A stretch of DNA of 64,000 nucleotides from Apium graveolens. Lineage: Eukaryota > Streptophyta > Magnoliopsida > Apiales > Apiaceae. The position numbers and the translations under genes were made by a program. How positions within the stretch are numbered: the first letter of the stretch is position 1; the number at the start of each line of letters is the position of its first letter. Below are positions 11,651 through 22,341 of this stretch, one piece after another. The notes below the pieces were generated by a model. That model ran no database searches. It saw only the letters and a program-made list of their open reading frames with translations, and was not told the DNA's origin. Location of the stretch: assembly GCF_009905375.1 (NCBI RefSeq), contig NC_133647.1, positions 138,503,263-138,567,262 of the forward strand. The letters are read 5' to 3'.

Positions 11651-14600
11651 TGTAACGGCCTCAACCCCGGGTTATGAGTTGACGTCACTAACAAAATGAA
11701 ACTATAATTATAAGACAACTACTTACTTTATTTCAATATAAACAACTCTTCCACAAGACCTTTTCCAGGTTCAAGTATAACTTAGGTTACACACTTATTA
11801 CAAACCATCTTATTAAAAACAACCTGCCATCTGTGACTATTATTCTATAGCATCTCACAGACCACACTTCCCAGACACAACCTATTCAGAGGAGCTCGAC
11901 ACAGGAGGAGTTGGAAACTGGCCCTTAGCAAAACAGCAACATCCCCTAAGCGTCTGCAATGCGAAAATATACAAACACATTTGTAAGAGTGAGCGATCAA
12001 CCGCTCAGCAGTACCACTATATGATTACTAACTAAAACAGTTTATAATAAACAATTGTAGGAACAGAAATTACAACTTGATAGTGGAAAACAAGTAAAAC
12101 AAGTGTAAATAGATAAAAACTGATAAACTGTTGAAACTGGATCTTTAATAGCTAGCATGCTCTCTAAACATTTTATTAATAGTGCTGTGTAAATAGCAGG
12201 ATTAAATTTAGCATGCTACTTACATTTCCAAATCATTTGTCCCATCGCAGGACCTATAAAACTAATTGTTCCTTTACGGGAACCATAAAACTTGTCCCTT
12301 TCCGGGAACCTCAAAATCGCTTGCTCAGATATACATGCATTGGATGATTCCTGGTGAGACAGCTGATCAGGCTATCATATGAAACTTGTTCCGGAACTCA
12401 GAGACTAGCTAGGTCTCTGTCACGCTGGGCTGGTGGTTATAATAGGGTGCGCAACCACTTCGCCTCTTACGCTAACTTCCAGGCCGTTACGGGCCTTCTG
12501 CGCACACTCATCCAATTATCTGATCATTTTTATCCAGTTTTCCAATTCACTTACCTATCTCTTGTTAAAACAATTATAACACAGCACATTTTCCCAAAAC
12601 ATTTCCATTTTATTCAAAGCTTAGAGATAGGTATTTTCAGAAGTTACTTTTCCCCCAAAACACAAGTTAATAAAATAATTTGAAACCCAGGGAATACGTA
12701 ACTTAAATCATTCTGTTCCAGTACGAGAATAAGACAACATTATATTCATATATACTGAACCATAAAGATATGATCAGGGGTACTTGCCTTAATACGCTTT
12801 AACACTAATTTCTGACTGGCTTTGCACTGACCGGGATGCTAAGGATTTCAACTGGAATCTACAGGAACCAAAATACCCTAAATTAGACGTCCGAATAAGC
12901 TTGACTATCCTTGCTAACAATCTACCCATATGTTAACAAACCCAACTCGTAACATTTTCAATATAATAATACACGTATCAATTAGGGTTCACGTCTTCAA
13001 AAGCCGGTTCAGTGCTCGTGTTCGTAATATAGGTATATTTGTCCTTTTACGAAATTAGGGTTATCGGTTTCGAAAAGTATTCCATCGCAACACATAATCA
13101 GGTTTTGTACAAAATAGTTACATATAATCGATCGACGTTCCGATAGCCATTGGGTACGGCCTCGTATTTCCGTAATTTAATTTTCCGAAAATCGGGCAGC
13201 ACCCCTTTATTTATCGGACTACCCGTCGAACATCCCGACGTCCAAACAAACACAACTACAATCAATCGCAATTTAAACCCAACCACCGATTTCAGTCATC
13301 AATATCAGTCCAAAATTCTCAGTTACCAATTAAATATAATTATTAATTATTAGCCGTGTTTTTATGGTTTAATAGTATTTTATTCGCAATTCGCACCTTA
13401 GATCGTATTTTGTATTTTAAATTGTAGGACTCAGATCGAATCATCATAGTCCACCGTCGGCTCGCCGAAGCTCATCGCCGACGGCGATAAAATTTACGGG
13501 TTACCGTTTATACCGGGTATCCTACGTAAATTCCATCGATTAATCTATAATCCTCGCATATAAATTATTTATTTCACGAAATCAATCAAATAATCTTTCC
13601 TGCAAAGAAAAAAAAATAAAATAAAATAAAATAAAATTTTTAATCAGAATAATTCGAACCAAGGCAACACAGGGCAACACACTCGCGTGCTAAGCACGCG
13701 CCACCACAACAGAAACGGGGAAGAACACGACCAGAACATGCCAGAAAATATCACACAACACACACACTCTGACAGCCTGAAACACACACGATTTCACACA
13801 CACAGAAACGTATACATACAGCAAGTATGTATATACATAAACATGAAGCAATCGGTGAATCAATAGAAAGAAGGGCGACGATCTCGCCGGAAAACAGAAC
13901 GGCGCGGTGACTTACCGGAAGCAAGCAGCGAGAGGAAGAAAATAAATCGAGGAGAACAAAGAACGAGAGGGATTAAGGGAGCAAAGAAATTCAAAAGAAA
14001 AGAGATTAGAGACGGAGTGAAATCGAGAGGCGAGAGAGACAAGAAGCTGATGTTTAGAAAGAGAGGAACTAGGGATTAACTGGGAAAGGGAATGATATCG
14101 GGTTTATTTACCCGGTTTCTTTTCCTTAATACCGCAACTGACACACCGATCTATTTAATCATGATACACTTCCCGAACAGAACGAATTGAAATAGTCTTA
14201 AAATAAACCTCAAAATTCCAACAATATTTAAAATTGATAATACACAACATTTTTAGAATTTTTTTAAAATCATTTTGAAATCGCACACCAGACCCGCATT
14301 TAACAATCTAACGAGTTCACGCACGGTTAAATAAAAGCCAAAAATTTACCGGAATAATTTTAAAATTCTTGAAATAATTAAAAAATAATAAAATAAAATT
14401 TCCATAAAATCATTTAAGGGTAAATAATCAATAAAATATTGATTTCTCAATTTTAAAAACTCCTAGAAATAATTAATAAAGTTATGAAGCCATAAAAATA
14501 ATTTTAGAGATAATCCCCATATTTATGAAAATAAATCTTGAATATAACCACTTTTAACCATAAAACAAATAACACAACGCCACAACTAATTACACCAACG

Positions 14601-14733
14601 ATCCTCGAACACCCATAATCACACATAATTAATAAAATATTAATAAAAATAATATTCAACTGACAGATCCCATACACATAACTTATTTAATAATTACACA
14701 TTTAAATATTACAAAAATGTACGAGTCGTTATA
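11651..14733 (-). repeat. K 5' LTR (3,083 bp)
   Basis: This is the second LTR copy of K, collinear with 3405-6479 and 8 bp longer, mainly through an expanded AAAAT/AAAAATAAAAT run near 13607-13640. It includes the same TGACGTCA (11680-11687), close to the LTR end next to the primer site. No gene is supported here. Confidence 0.95.
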
Positions 14734-14738
14734 GAATA
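14734..14738. repeat. Right target-site duplication of K (GAATA)
   Basis: This matches 3400-3404 exactly and marks where T3 sequence resumes. Confidence 0.95.
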
Positions 14739-15707
14739 AGTATTCAATAGGTAGATAGTCGACTTAATTAGCCTATCAATGATAACTTATACACCACCAC
14801 GACCCGATTAGTGGTTCTCACTCTCAACATCCATTCCAATACAACTCTCACGGTTGTAAGTAATCGGCTCATTACTCGCAGAATCATTCCTGTATTACTA
14901 TGGCCCACTATTGACCTACTGTAGTCATTCATTTTCCATGAAATTTTAATAGCTAACCATACGGAGTCCATTCATATCATATCGAATCCTTCTAAGGAGG
15001 TAACATAATCACCATTCATGATTCGTGAAGAACATTCCTGATCCTGACGTACATACATGACATGAAGCAGATAAAATTGCAGAAGAGTTTCAATCAAAGC
15101 AACGATAGCAGGCTAATACCATTATTAACCATATTTCTTTACTGGGAGACGTGAAGCTCAAAGGTTCATTTAGTCTTTTCGTAACATGCTCTTGGCTTAT
15201 CTCAAGATAGGACCTTCTAAGATAGAAAGCCCGCTCACGGCGATTACATGAATTTAATCTTTACCAAACTACTATTACGGTTGAGTACCGCAAAGTCATC
15301 AGAAGGAATGTCAATCTTTCACACCATAATACAACCTTCACGGAATTAACCATTATCACTGTATTCCTCTGGCACGAGCGCTGATAATTGTCCTCTTACA
15401 CTTAAAGTGTTGACCACCTCTTTGGCCTTTCCTGATAGTAAAATTTCCTTACAATCAATGTCATTTTAACCACCTCCAACTAAATTTTCTACCTCATTTC
15501 AATCACCGCTTATGTGAAAATGCTTCTCTTAAGTCCTGGTGAGAACAAAAATCACCATTTTTCCATAAGTCATTGCCTTAGTCTTTAGATGTGAACATTG
15601 CCACGACTGACTCTCGATCATACTTAGGACGTCTCTTATCTTGGGTCCTTCTTGTTTTCACCAATCTCGACCCTCATTGGATCGATCAATAGTAAGGGTT
15701 ATTCTTA
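14739..15707 (-). pseudogene. T3 internal region, continued; truncated at 15707
   Basis: This is the reverse complement of T1 sequence from about 33960 back to about 33010, including the stretch corresponding to the decayed canonical RNase H end and part of the unidentified 1.4 kb block. Similarity fades close to 15695-15707, where A2 pol sequence begins. The gag half, primer site and 5' LTR of T3 are absent, so T3 was truncated here. Confidence 0.75.
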
Positions 15708-17455
15708 GGTGCGACAGGGATTATTCTTGGTCACAAGATCTCTAGTAAGGGTCTTGAGGTGGACAAAGCCAAGGTGGGGGTCATTGAAAATCTTCCTCCA
15801 CCAATTTCTGTTAAAGGAGTTCACAGTTTTCTTGGTCATGCGGGCTTCTACAGGCGGTTCATCAAGGACTTCTAAAAAATTTCTAAACCTTTGTACTATC
15901 TTCTGGAGAAGGATGTCCCATTCAAGTTGGATGATGGGTGCCTAGCTATAATTCGATATCTTGTCTCGAAGAAAGACTCGAGCCTAGATTAATCAGATGG
16001 GTTCTTTTGCTTCAGGAATTTGAGTTGAAGATCAAGGACAAAAAAGGTACTGAGAATCAAGTTACTGATCATCTCTCTCGTTTAGAGAATCCAAGTGCAA
16101 CTTCACTGGATAAGACATTAATAAATGAGTCTTTTCCCGATGAGCAGCTGTTTAGAGTGCAAGAGGAAGAATCGTGGTTTGCAGATATTGTGAACTACCT
16201 TGTGAGTAATATCATGCCTCCCGACGTATCGTATGTCAAAGGAAGAAGTTTCTTTATGAGGTGAAGTGGTACATGTGGGATGAACCATATCTGTTTAGGC
16301 AAGGAGCTGACCAAATCATTAGGAGATGTATTCCGTATAGTGAAACAGGGGGATCTTGCGAGACTGTCATTCAACTGTTTATGGAGGCCACTATGGTGGA
16401 GAGAAGACATCATCTCGTGTCCTTCAAGCGGGATTCTTCTGGCCTACATTGTTTAAGGATGAGCATCACTTTGTTTTGAAGTGTGATCAATGCCAGCGTG
16501 TGGGTAATATGTCTAAAAGGGATGAGATGTCTCTTAATGTGCTTCTCGAGGTTGAAGTCTTCGATGTGTGGGGAATAAACTTCATGGGGCCATTTGTCTC
16601 ATCTTGCAATAATTAGTATATCTTGTTGATGGTCGATTATGTGTCGAAATGGGTGGAATTCAAGGATTTGCCGACAAATGATGCAAAGTTGGTGCTTAAT
16701 TTTCTTCATAAGAAGATTTTCACAAGATTTGGGACTCCAAGAGTCATAATCAGTGATGAGGGATCGCATTTTTATAATCACAAATTCACTGCCATGATGT
16801 AAAGGTATAATGTGAATCATCACATTGCAACAACCTACCATCCGTAGACTAATGGTCAAGCAGAGGTGTCTAACAGCGAGATCAAGCGTATCTTACAGAA
16901 AGTTGTGTGTCCATCAAGGAAGGATTGGTCTTTGAAGCTGGATGAAACTGTCTGGGCATATAGAACAACATACAAGACTCCATTGGGAATGTTGCCATTT
17001 CAGTTGGTCTATGGTAAGGGGTGTCATTTGCACGTGGAACTCGAGCATAAAGCATATTGGGCTTTGAAGAAGTTGAACCTTGATTTGGATGCAACTGGTA
17101 AGAAGAGAATGCTTCAATTGAATGAACTCGACGAGTTTCGGCTTCAAGCGTATTAAAACAACAAAATGTACAAGGAGATAGTTAAGAAGTGGCATGATAT
17201 AGGTTTAGTGCTTAAGTCATTTGTGTCGGGACAACAAGTTCTATTGTTTAACTCTCATCTCCGTCTTTTTCCTGGAAAATTGAAGTCGAGATGTTCAGGG
17301 CCTTTCATAATCAAAATTGTGTTTCCGCATGCAGCTCTGGAGATTTTTGAGAATAATCCAGGCCAGACATTTAAAGTAAATGGGCAGAGGTTGAAGCACT
17401 ACTATGGGGATACGGCAAACCGTGAGGTGGTTAGTGCCTTTTTATTGACTACTTG
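15708..17455 (+). pseudogene. A2 pol remnant: RT end, RNase H and integrase (Athila-like)
   Basis: It aligns with H pol from about 25664 through the T1 insertion point and then 39799-41796. It starts in the last part of the RT region, has lost most of RNase H by an internal deletion near 15949, and keeps an integrase zinc region and core (about 16330-16880) and C-terminal G-P-F motif (about 17300). It is broken by several in-frame stops (for example near 15872, 16614, 16801, 16845 and 17155) and frame changes, many at codons that read CAG, CAA or GAG in H. It cannot make a working pol. No 5' LTR, gag or protease of A2 lies in the window. Confidence 0.85.
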
Positions 17456-17589
17456 ATCTCGGTATTCTATGTCGAGCTAACAACCTAAACTAAGTGCTTC
17501 TTGGGAGGCAACCCAAGTTTGTTGTATATTAGTAGGTAGAGGAAGCTAAAAGAAAAGAGAAAAACATAAAAAAAATAGAAAAACAAAAA

Positions 17590-17925
17590 AAATTCAGGGT
17601 CAACTTTGGTAGCACGGCGCGCCCGCGCTGAAAAGTGGGGCAGCCGCGCTGTTTTCCAATAACTGGGCGCGCCCGCGCTGAAACTCCAGAAACTGGGCGC
17701 ACCCGCGCCAAGACAGCGCGCGCCCGCGCTGGGGTCCGTATTCAGAAAAAAAAATATAAGGCAGATTTTGAAGAGAAAATCGGGGTTTTAATACAAAATC
17801 AATTCCCGCCCGATTTTTACTCTTCCACATCCCAAATTTCCCTCTCCAAATCAAACCCATTATTCCCATAATCAATGCCCACTCCTTTTCTATAACTAAT
17901 TATTTCCCAATCTCCTATATGTATA
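17590..17925 (+). promoter_or_regulatory. A2 GC-rich cassette and TATA-like box upstream of the env-position ORF
   Basis: After an A-rich stretch come several copies of a GC-rich word built on GCGCGCCCGCGCTG (about 17616-17731), then GGGGTCCG, then an AT-rich leader with TATATGTATA at 17916-17925, about 100 bp before the ORF start at 18021. The same arrangement occurs in H at 41940-42138 and in both LTR types. A subgenomic promoter for the downstream ORF is an inference from this layout. Confidence 0.45.
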
Positions 17926-18020
17926 CACAATTATTCACAAACTTCTCCATCACTTCTCAAAACTCTCAAACATACAATTTCTCTTACAAACTCATATTCT
18001 CTCAATCTCTTTCAATCTCA

Positions 18021-19242
18021 ATGGCACCAAAAAGACAACGAACTCAAGTTAGCAGCAGTACCACCGATTCTTTGAGTACGGGTTGTTTGAGGCCAAGGTT
18101 TTCAATTCCTGATGCAGAGGCGGAGTATTTGAGGCTTCTTTCGAAGCCTATAGCCAAGGAGCATGGTTTTCTTCCATTGGGGAAAGATGGTAAGTTATTG
18201 GAGATGATCTTGGAGATGGGTTAGGTGGTTTTCTGCGAGGCACCCGCTGTTATGCCCGTGAGTGTGGTCCGTGAGTTCTATGCTAATGCTAAGGCGGAGA
18301 AGAACGGTTTCACGGTGGAGAGGGGAATGACAGTGGATTATAGTGCGGAGGCGATTTGTAGGGTGATTGAGCAGCCTGAGAGGAGGGCGGATCAAGAGAA
18401 CCGGAATGAGAAGACTCCGGAGGAGTTTAACTTGGATTTCATTGTTGCGACCCTTTTTGTGCCTGAGACTCATTGGAAGTTCAAGAAGGGCAGGGATGAG
18501 TATACCACGTTTCCGGCATCGTGCATGAATAGGTTTGCACCTACATGGAATGCTTTTATTTGTGCTAACATCATGCCATCTTCTCACATGCATGAGATCA
18601 TTGTGGAGCATGCTCGTTTACTATGGGGTATTTTACAAGGAGACTATATTGATCTTGGGATGGTTATCCATAAGGGTATTCTGAGGTTCTTGCGAGGGAG
18701 TACTATGGGTTCGATACCCTATACGTCCATTGTGATGAAGTTGTGCGTGGAGGTTGGAGTTTGTTGGCCCGCACATGAGCAGATACAGCTGCCTAGTGCT
18801 CCGATTGATAGTTCAATGCTGTTAAACATGACTGAGTGGTATGGTGGGAAGCCAGACACTAAGGGGCTTTATTATTCATATGATCATCTACCAGGTGGTA
18901 GGCCAGCGGATCAGACTTTTGTTGGTGGGACGCAATAGGCAAGGAGAGCAGCTTGGAGAGCTCAATTGGGAGAGGAGGTTGGTCCTTCGGGATCGCAACA
19001 GTAGCAGCAGGAGGAAGCACAGGGCAGTGCTGGTTTGAGTTCGACACAATATAGGCGTCTAGCTAGGAGGATGGATGTTATGCTTGACATTCATAGCAGG
19101 TTTGCACATGACCTCACCGAGGTGTTGGGGACTACTTTCAGAGCCACAGAAGTTGACATCCAGTGGCTAGTATTCGGTGTATCCACCTCCAGACACTCCT
19201 GACACTCTACCCCTTGAGGGTGATGATCCTGGTTCGGATTAG
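18021..19242 (+). pseudogene. A2 env-position ORF (putative plant transposon protein type), broken
   Basis: This is homologous to H 42236-43408. It begins M-A-P-K-R-Q-R, a basic N-terminus like a nuclear localisation signal, and contains the V-R-E-F-Y-A-N-A motif typical of the extra ORF that follows pol in many Athila-type elements. In-frame stops occur at 18222-18224 (where H has tryptophan), 18936-18938 and 19002-19004, and a one-base shift precedes the proline/acidic tail ending at 19242. No hydrophobic membrane segment or signal peptide is evident. The function of this protein family is not established; 'env-like' refers only to its position. Confidence 0.75.
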
Positions 19243-20450
19243 GTATGCTTGATTCCTTGCTATTACCTTCACTGAGGACAGTGAATATTTTAAGTTTGAG
19301 GATAGTTGTTAAGGAGTATGTGTTTTGTGTGAGTCGCATGTAGTTTACATATTCATGCTAGTTTAGTTCATATATTTGCATATTTGCCATATAGTAGTTT
19401 TTTTATTTTTGTAGTTTTTATGATATATTGTTCATATAGTTCATGCATTTGCATAATAACATGATCCCTTAGATGATTTTTCCGATTGATTTGTGATATT
19501 GATGCTAGTGTAGTGATGTCGTATTTAGTGATATTAAGTCTTATCGAGTTGATTTGCATGCTAGAGACAATTGTATTTCACTAAGTCTTATAGGTTGCTT
19601 GAGGGCTAGATCATGGTCATGGTTTATTTATTTATCGATTTTTATTTGCTTGTTTATATTTAGAATTTAGGATATTCTCTTGATAATAAATTAACATGGA
19701 TATTTAAAAATTAGAGAAAATTGGATTTCATTGCTAGTTGTTGTGGCTAGGTGTCAAATGGCTAGTAGCCAGCTCATTTTATATGAGTAGTCTAGGGTTG
19801 AACGAGATGGAGCGAAACGCACTCGTTCAGAAATTTGTGGAAAAAAAGATATAAAAAAAGATAAAAAGAAAAAAAAGAAAAAAATATGTGTTTATGCATA
19901 ATTGATCATGAGTGGGCGCTTTAATACTCGAGTTACTAAGTTCTTAGGGGACTTTTATGCCTAGTGACCTAAGGCTTTTTATAGTCTGGGATCCACTAAC
20001 CTAACGCTCACTACATGGGTAATATTGTATAAGTCTTTTTTGGACCTCACTCATTGCACAATCAAATAAGCATATTTGTGATATTTTGTGTTGTGAAAAG
20101 CATGAATCCATGTAAACCTCTGATATAAGAATTGAAGTGTTATAAGTTATTTTTAGTCTAGCTTCATTCTATTTATAACCTTGCGATTGCTTTGATGAGT
20201 AGTGAGTCATGATTATTGATCTAGTTGCGATAGTATATTTGTAAGCATTTGCACACATGCACGTTTTTGGCTTGTAAGTTGATTTGTGGGGTTGATTGAT
20301 CTTTGTGCGAATAACTGCATTTGTTGAGATGTTGCTTGTTAATTGGTTTAGTTATTCTATGGAGATCGTTGCATTCATATATTTTACATTCATGCATTTT
20401 TATTTCTTGTTCTTTGAGTCTGTTTATGCTTGAGGACAAGCATTGGTTCA
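19243..20450 (+). other. A2 untranslated region after the env-position ORF
   Basis: About 1.2 kb of AT-rich sequence without a credible ORF. It is similar in order to the H region 43409-43751 plus 57819-58602, including a shared block around GGCTAGTAGCC (19758-19835 here, 57963-58035 in H) and a GAGGACAAGCA word just before the polypurine tract. Confidence 0.7.
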
Positions 20451-20462
20451 AGTTTCGGGGTA
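20451..20462 (+). other. A2 polypurine tract, mutated
   Basis: AGTTTCGGGGTA occupies the place of H AGTTTGGGGGTG (58605-58616). The C inside the G run suggests decay after insertion. Confidence 0.6.
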
Positions 20463-20464
20463 CG

Positions 20465-20737
20465 TTGAGTGGAATTTATGACACTTTATTACGCTCCGTA
20501 AAACTTTGAATTATTGTTTTGTACTCAAGTTGTTATATTTTTAACATATTTTTGTAGTGTTTTTACATTGCAGGCATTTTCCAGGTAATCAGGTGAATTA
20601 GCATGGTTTCAGTGCTAATTCGGTGTTAAGATGGTGTCTAGAATAAGGTCTTGTGAAAATACCATCTCAAATTAACAATAAGAAAAGAAAACAGAATTTT
20701 ATCCAGAAGGACGGCATGCCCGCGCTGAAGCAGCGTG
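20465..20737 (+). repeat. A2 3' LTR, left part (interrupted by H)
   Basis: The LTR begins near 20465 (aligned with TGATAAGTGG of H, but mutated) and runs to the H insertion at 20737. It ends inside a GC-rich word that resumes at 60080. The full A2 LTR would be about 1.47 kb, close to the 1,463 bp of H, and its 3' end resembles the H LTR end, so A2 and H belong to related families. Confidence 0.75.
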
Positions 20738-20978
20738 TGATAAGTGGCATTTTATACCACTTAGAACATCTTAAAATGGCTTAAATTGGTGTCTTGAAAT
20801 CAAGTATTTTGTGTATTTGATGCGTGTTTCTAGTGTTTATGCATTTCAGGGTATTAGTTGCATTTCGGGGGAGGAATCATCAAGAATAAGCCTTGGCATG
20901 TGTTCACCATTGCGAGAGGAAAGGAATGGGCAGATTACGGCGAAGAAACGGAGCAAACCTGGATTTTTTCCAGTAGAG

Positions 20979-21062
20979 GCCTGCGCGCCCGCGCAGCAAT
21001 GCTGAGCGGCCGCGCAGCAACCTGCGCGCCCGCGCAGCTATGCTGAGCGGCCGCGCAGGGTC
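20979..21062 (+). repeat. GC-rich tandem of about 41 bp x 2 in H LTR
   Basis: Each unit joins GCGCGCCCGCGCAGC and TGAGCGGCCGCGCAG, both rich in self-complementary CG words (one contains the NotI-type octamer). The surrounding LTR is AT-rich, so this is a sharp CpG island-like spike. It recurs in the 3' LTR (58859-58942) and once in the pol/env spacer (41955-41991). Confidence 0.9.
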
Positions 21063-21140
21063 GGGGAAAAAGATAAATTATTTTAGACTTCTACTTCTGT
21101 TTAGCTTCCAACTTCTATGTAATCTGAGTTTTATGGGACT

Positions 21141-21150
21141 ATTATATAGG
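21141..21150 (+). promoter_or_regulatory. Possible H LTR TATA box
   Basis: ATTATATAGG lies about 80 bp after the GC-rich tandem. It would suit an LTR promoter. Confidence 0.4.
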
Positions 21151-22206
21151 TAGATTTGAGACGTTTTCACGGAGAGTATTAAGGGGATTATGTTTTAGAT
21201 TGTGTTTTACGCAAGAAGCGAAAGAGATAAGGAAGAAGACCGATTTAGCACACCGCAACGAAGAGGAAGCATATTTTCTTATGATTCTTGTTTCGTTGTA
21301 ACGTTGGATGCTAGTTTTCTTGCTTTGACTTATTTACTCTTGTGACGTACTCTGTTTTAATATAATTAGTTTAGTTATTATTTTCTTGTGTTTGTTTATC
21401 ATGATTTCATATGAACCCATGATGGCGATAAGTTCTATTATGGGCTAATCGTGATCATGGGGTTGTAACGGATTTATTATGGAATTCTTTAGTTAATTGT
21501 TTAATACTTTAGTGTATGATGATTGCATGATATCTAGTATTGGTTGTGCGTATTCGTCTTATGTGCGTCGCGAACATATAAGATAGGGTGTTAATCTCTT
21601 GTGAAGCGACGGTGGATCTTGAGATTTAGAACTTGCCATGCTAGCATAGGTTCATGTACGTTGAGCATGATTAGTGGGTAACTCTAACAGTTTTATTTGC
21701 CCTATGTAATCAAAAGGAATAACTTGAGCTTAAATCGTTGTGTTGTCAATTTCTGTAGACATATAGGAACTCAACATAATTGATGACTATTCAACTTCTA
21801 TCTTAATTGTGGATGCTTGGTAGAATGGTATTAGTACAATGAAAGTTGGCTTTTATCAGTTTAGTGTTATTCGATTAATATCATCACTGTCACATGCTAA
21901 AGGTAATCACAATGGCTATAGAAGGAAGTAATAATGAAGTTGTGATCTCATGAGTGTTTTATTATTGATAAATTGAAGTGTTAGTTAAGTGGTTAATTAA
22001 GTAGTTAATTATAGTTAATAGTTAATCAACAATTTTAAGTGTTATTATCTTAACATTGAGAAGTAATCATACATTGGTGAGTGAGTTTAATTAGACAATA
22101 ATTTAGTCTGAGTCTCTGAGGGAACGAACTAGAAAATATTCTATATTACTTGCGAACGCGTATACTTGCGTGAATATTAGCGCGTGTTTTCGCCCTAACA
22201 AGTTTT

Positions 22207-22224
22207 TGGTGCCGCTACCGGGGA
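22207..22224 (+). other. H primer-binding site (tRNA-Asp type)
   Basis: TGGTGCCGCTACCGGGGA starts six bases after the 5' LTR. It resembles the Athila-type primer site TGGCGCCGTTGCCGGGGA, complementary to tRNA-Asp, with a few substitutions. Confidence 0.8.
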
Positions 22225-22341
22225 CTCGGCGTATTTGTTTAGTTTATGTACTTACCATCATTGGTCATTAGGACTCAGTGATTAGGACGTAGTAGTTACT
22301 TACTCTTTTCGGTTGTGTTTCAGGTACTTTAGCAAGCGTTT

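Larger units (their letters stand above)
3405..14733 (-). mobile_element. K: complete Tekay-like chromovirus LTR retrotransposon, 11,329 bp
   Basis: K has two LTRs of about 3.08 kb (3405-6479 and 11651-14733), an initiator tRNA-Met type primer site, a polypurine tract, one uninterrupted gag-pol ORF and a perfect 5-bp target duplication (GAATA). The RT-RNase H-integrase order and C-terminal chromodomain place it among Ty3/gypsy chromoviruses, and the long LTRs and tRNA type suggest the Tekay/Del lineage. In its own orientation the LTR starts with TA and ends with CA, not the usual TG...CA. By eye the two LTRs differ at only a couple of dozen positions, so the insertion looks young. It lies inside T3. 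Confidence 0.95.
20738..22200 (+). repeat. H 5' LTR (1,463 bp)
   Basis: It starts TGATAAGTGG and ends CGCCCTAACA. It holds a GC-rich tandem (20979-21062), then GGTCGGGG, then a TATA-like ATTATATAGG at 21141-21150. No protein-coding gene is supported; the short frames over the GC-rich repeat are incidental. Confidence 0.95.

Noticed and set aside
17529..17875. Several overlapping frames on both strands over the A2 GC-rich units
   Set aside because: High GC content removes stop codons by chance; the predicted peptides are low-complexity Ala/Arg/Pro.
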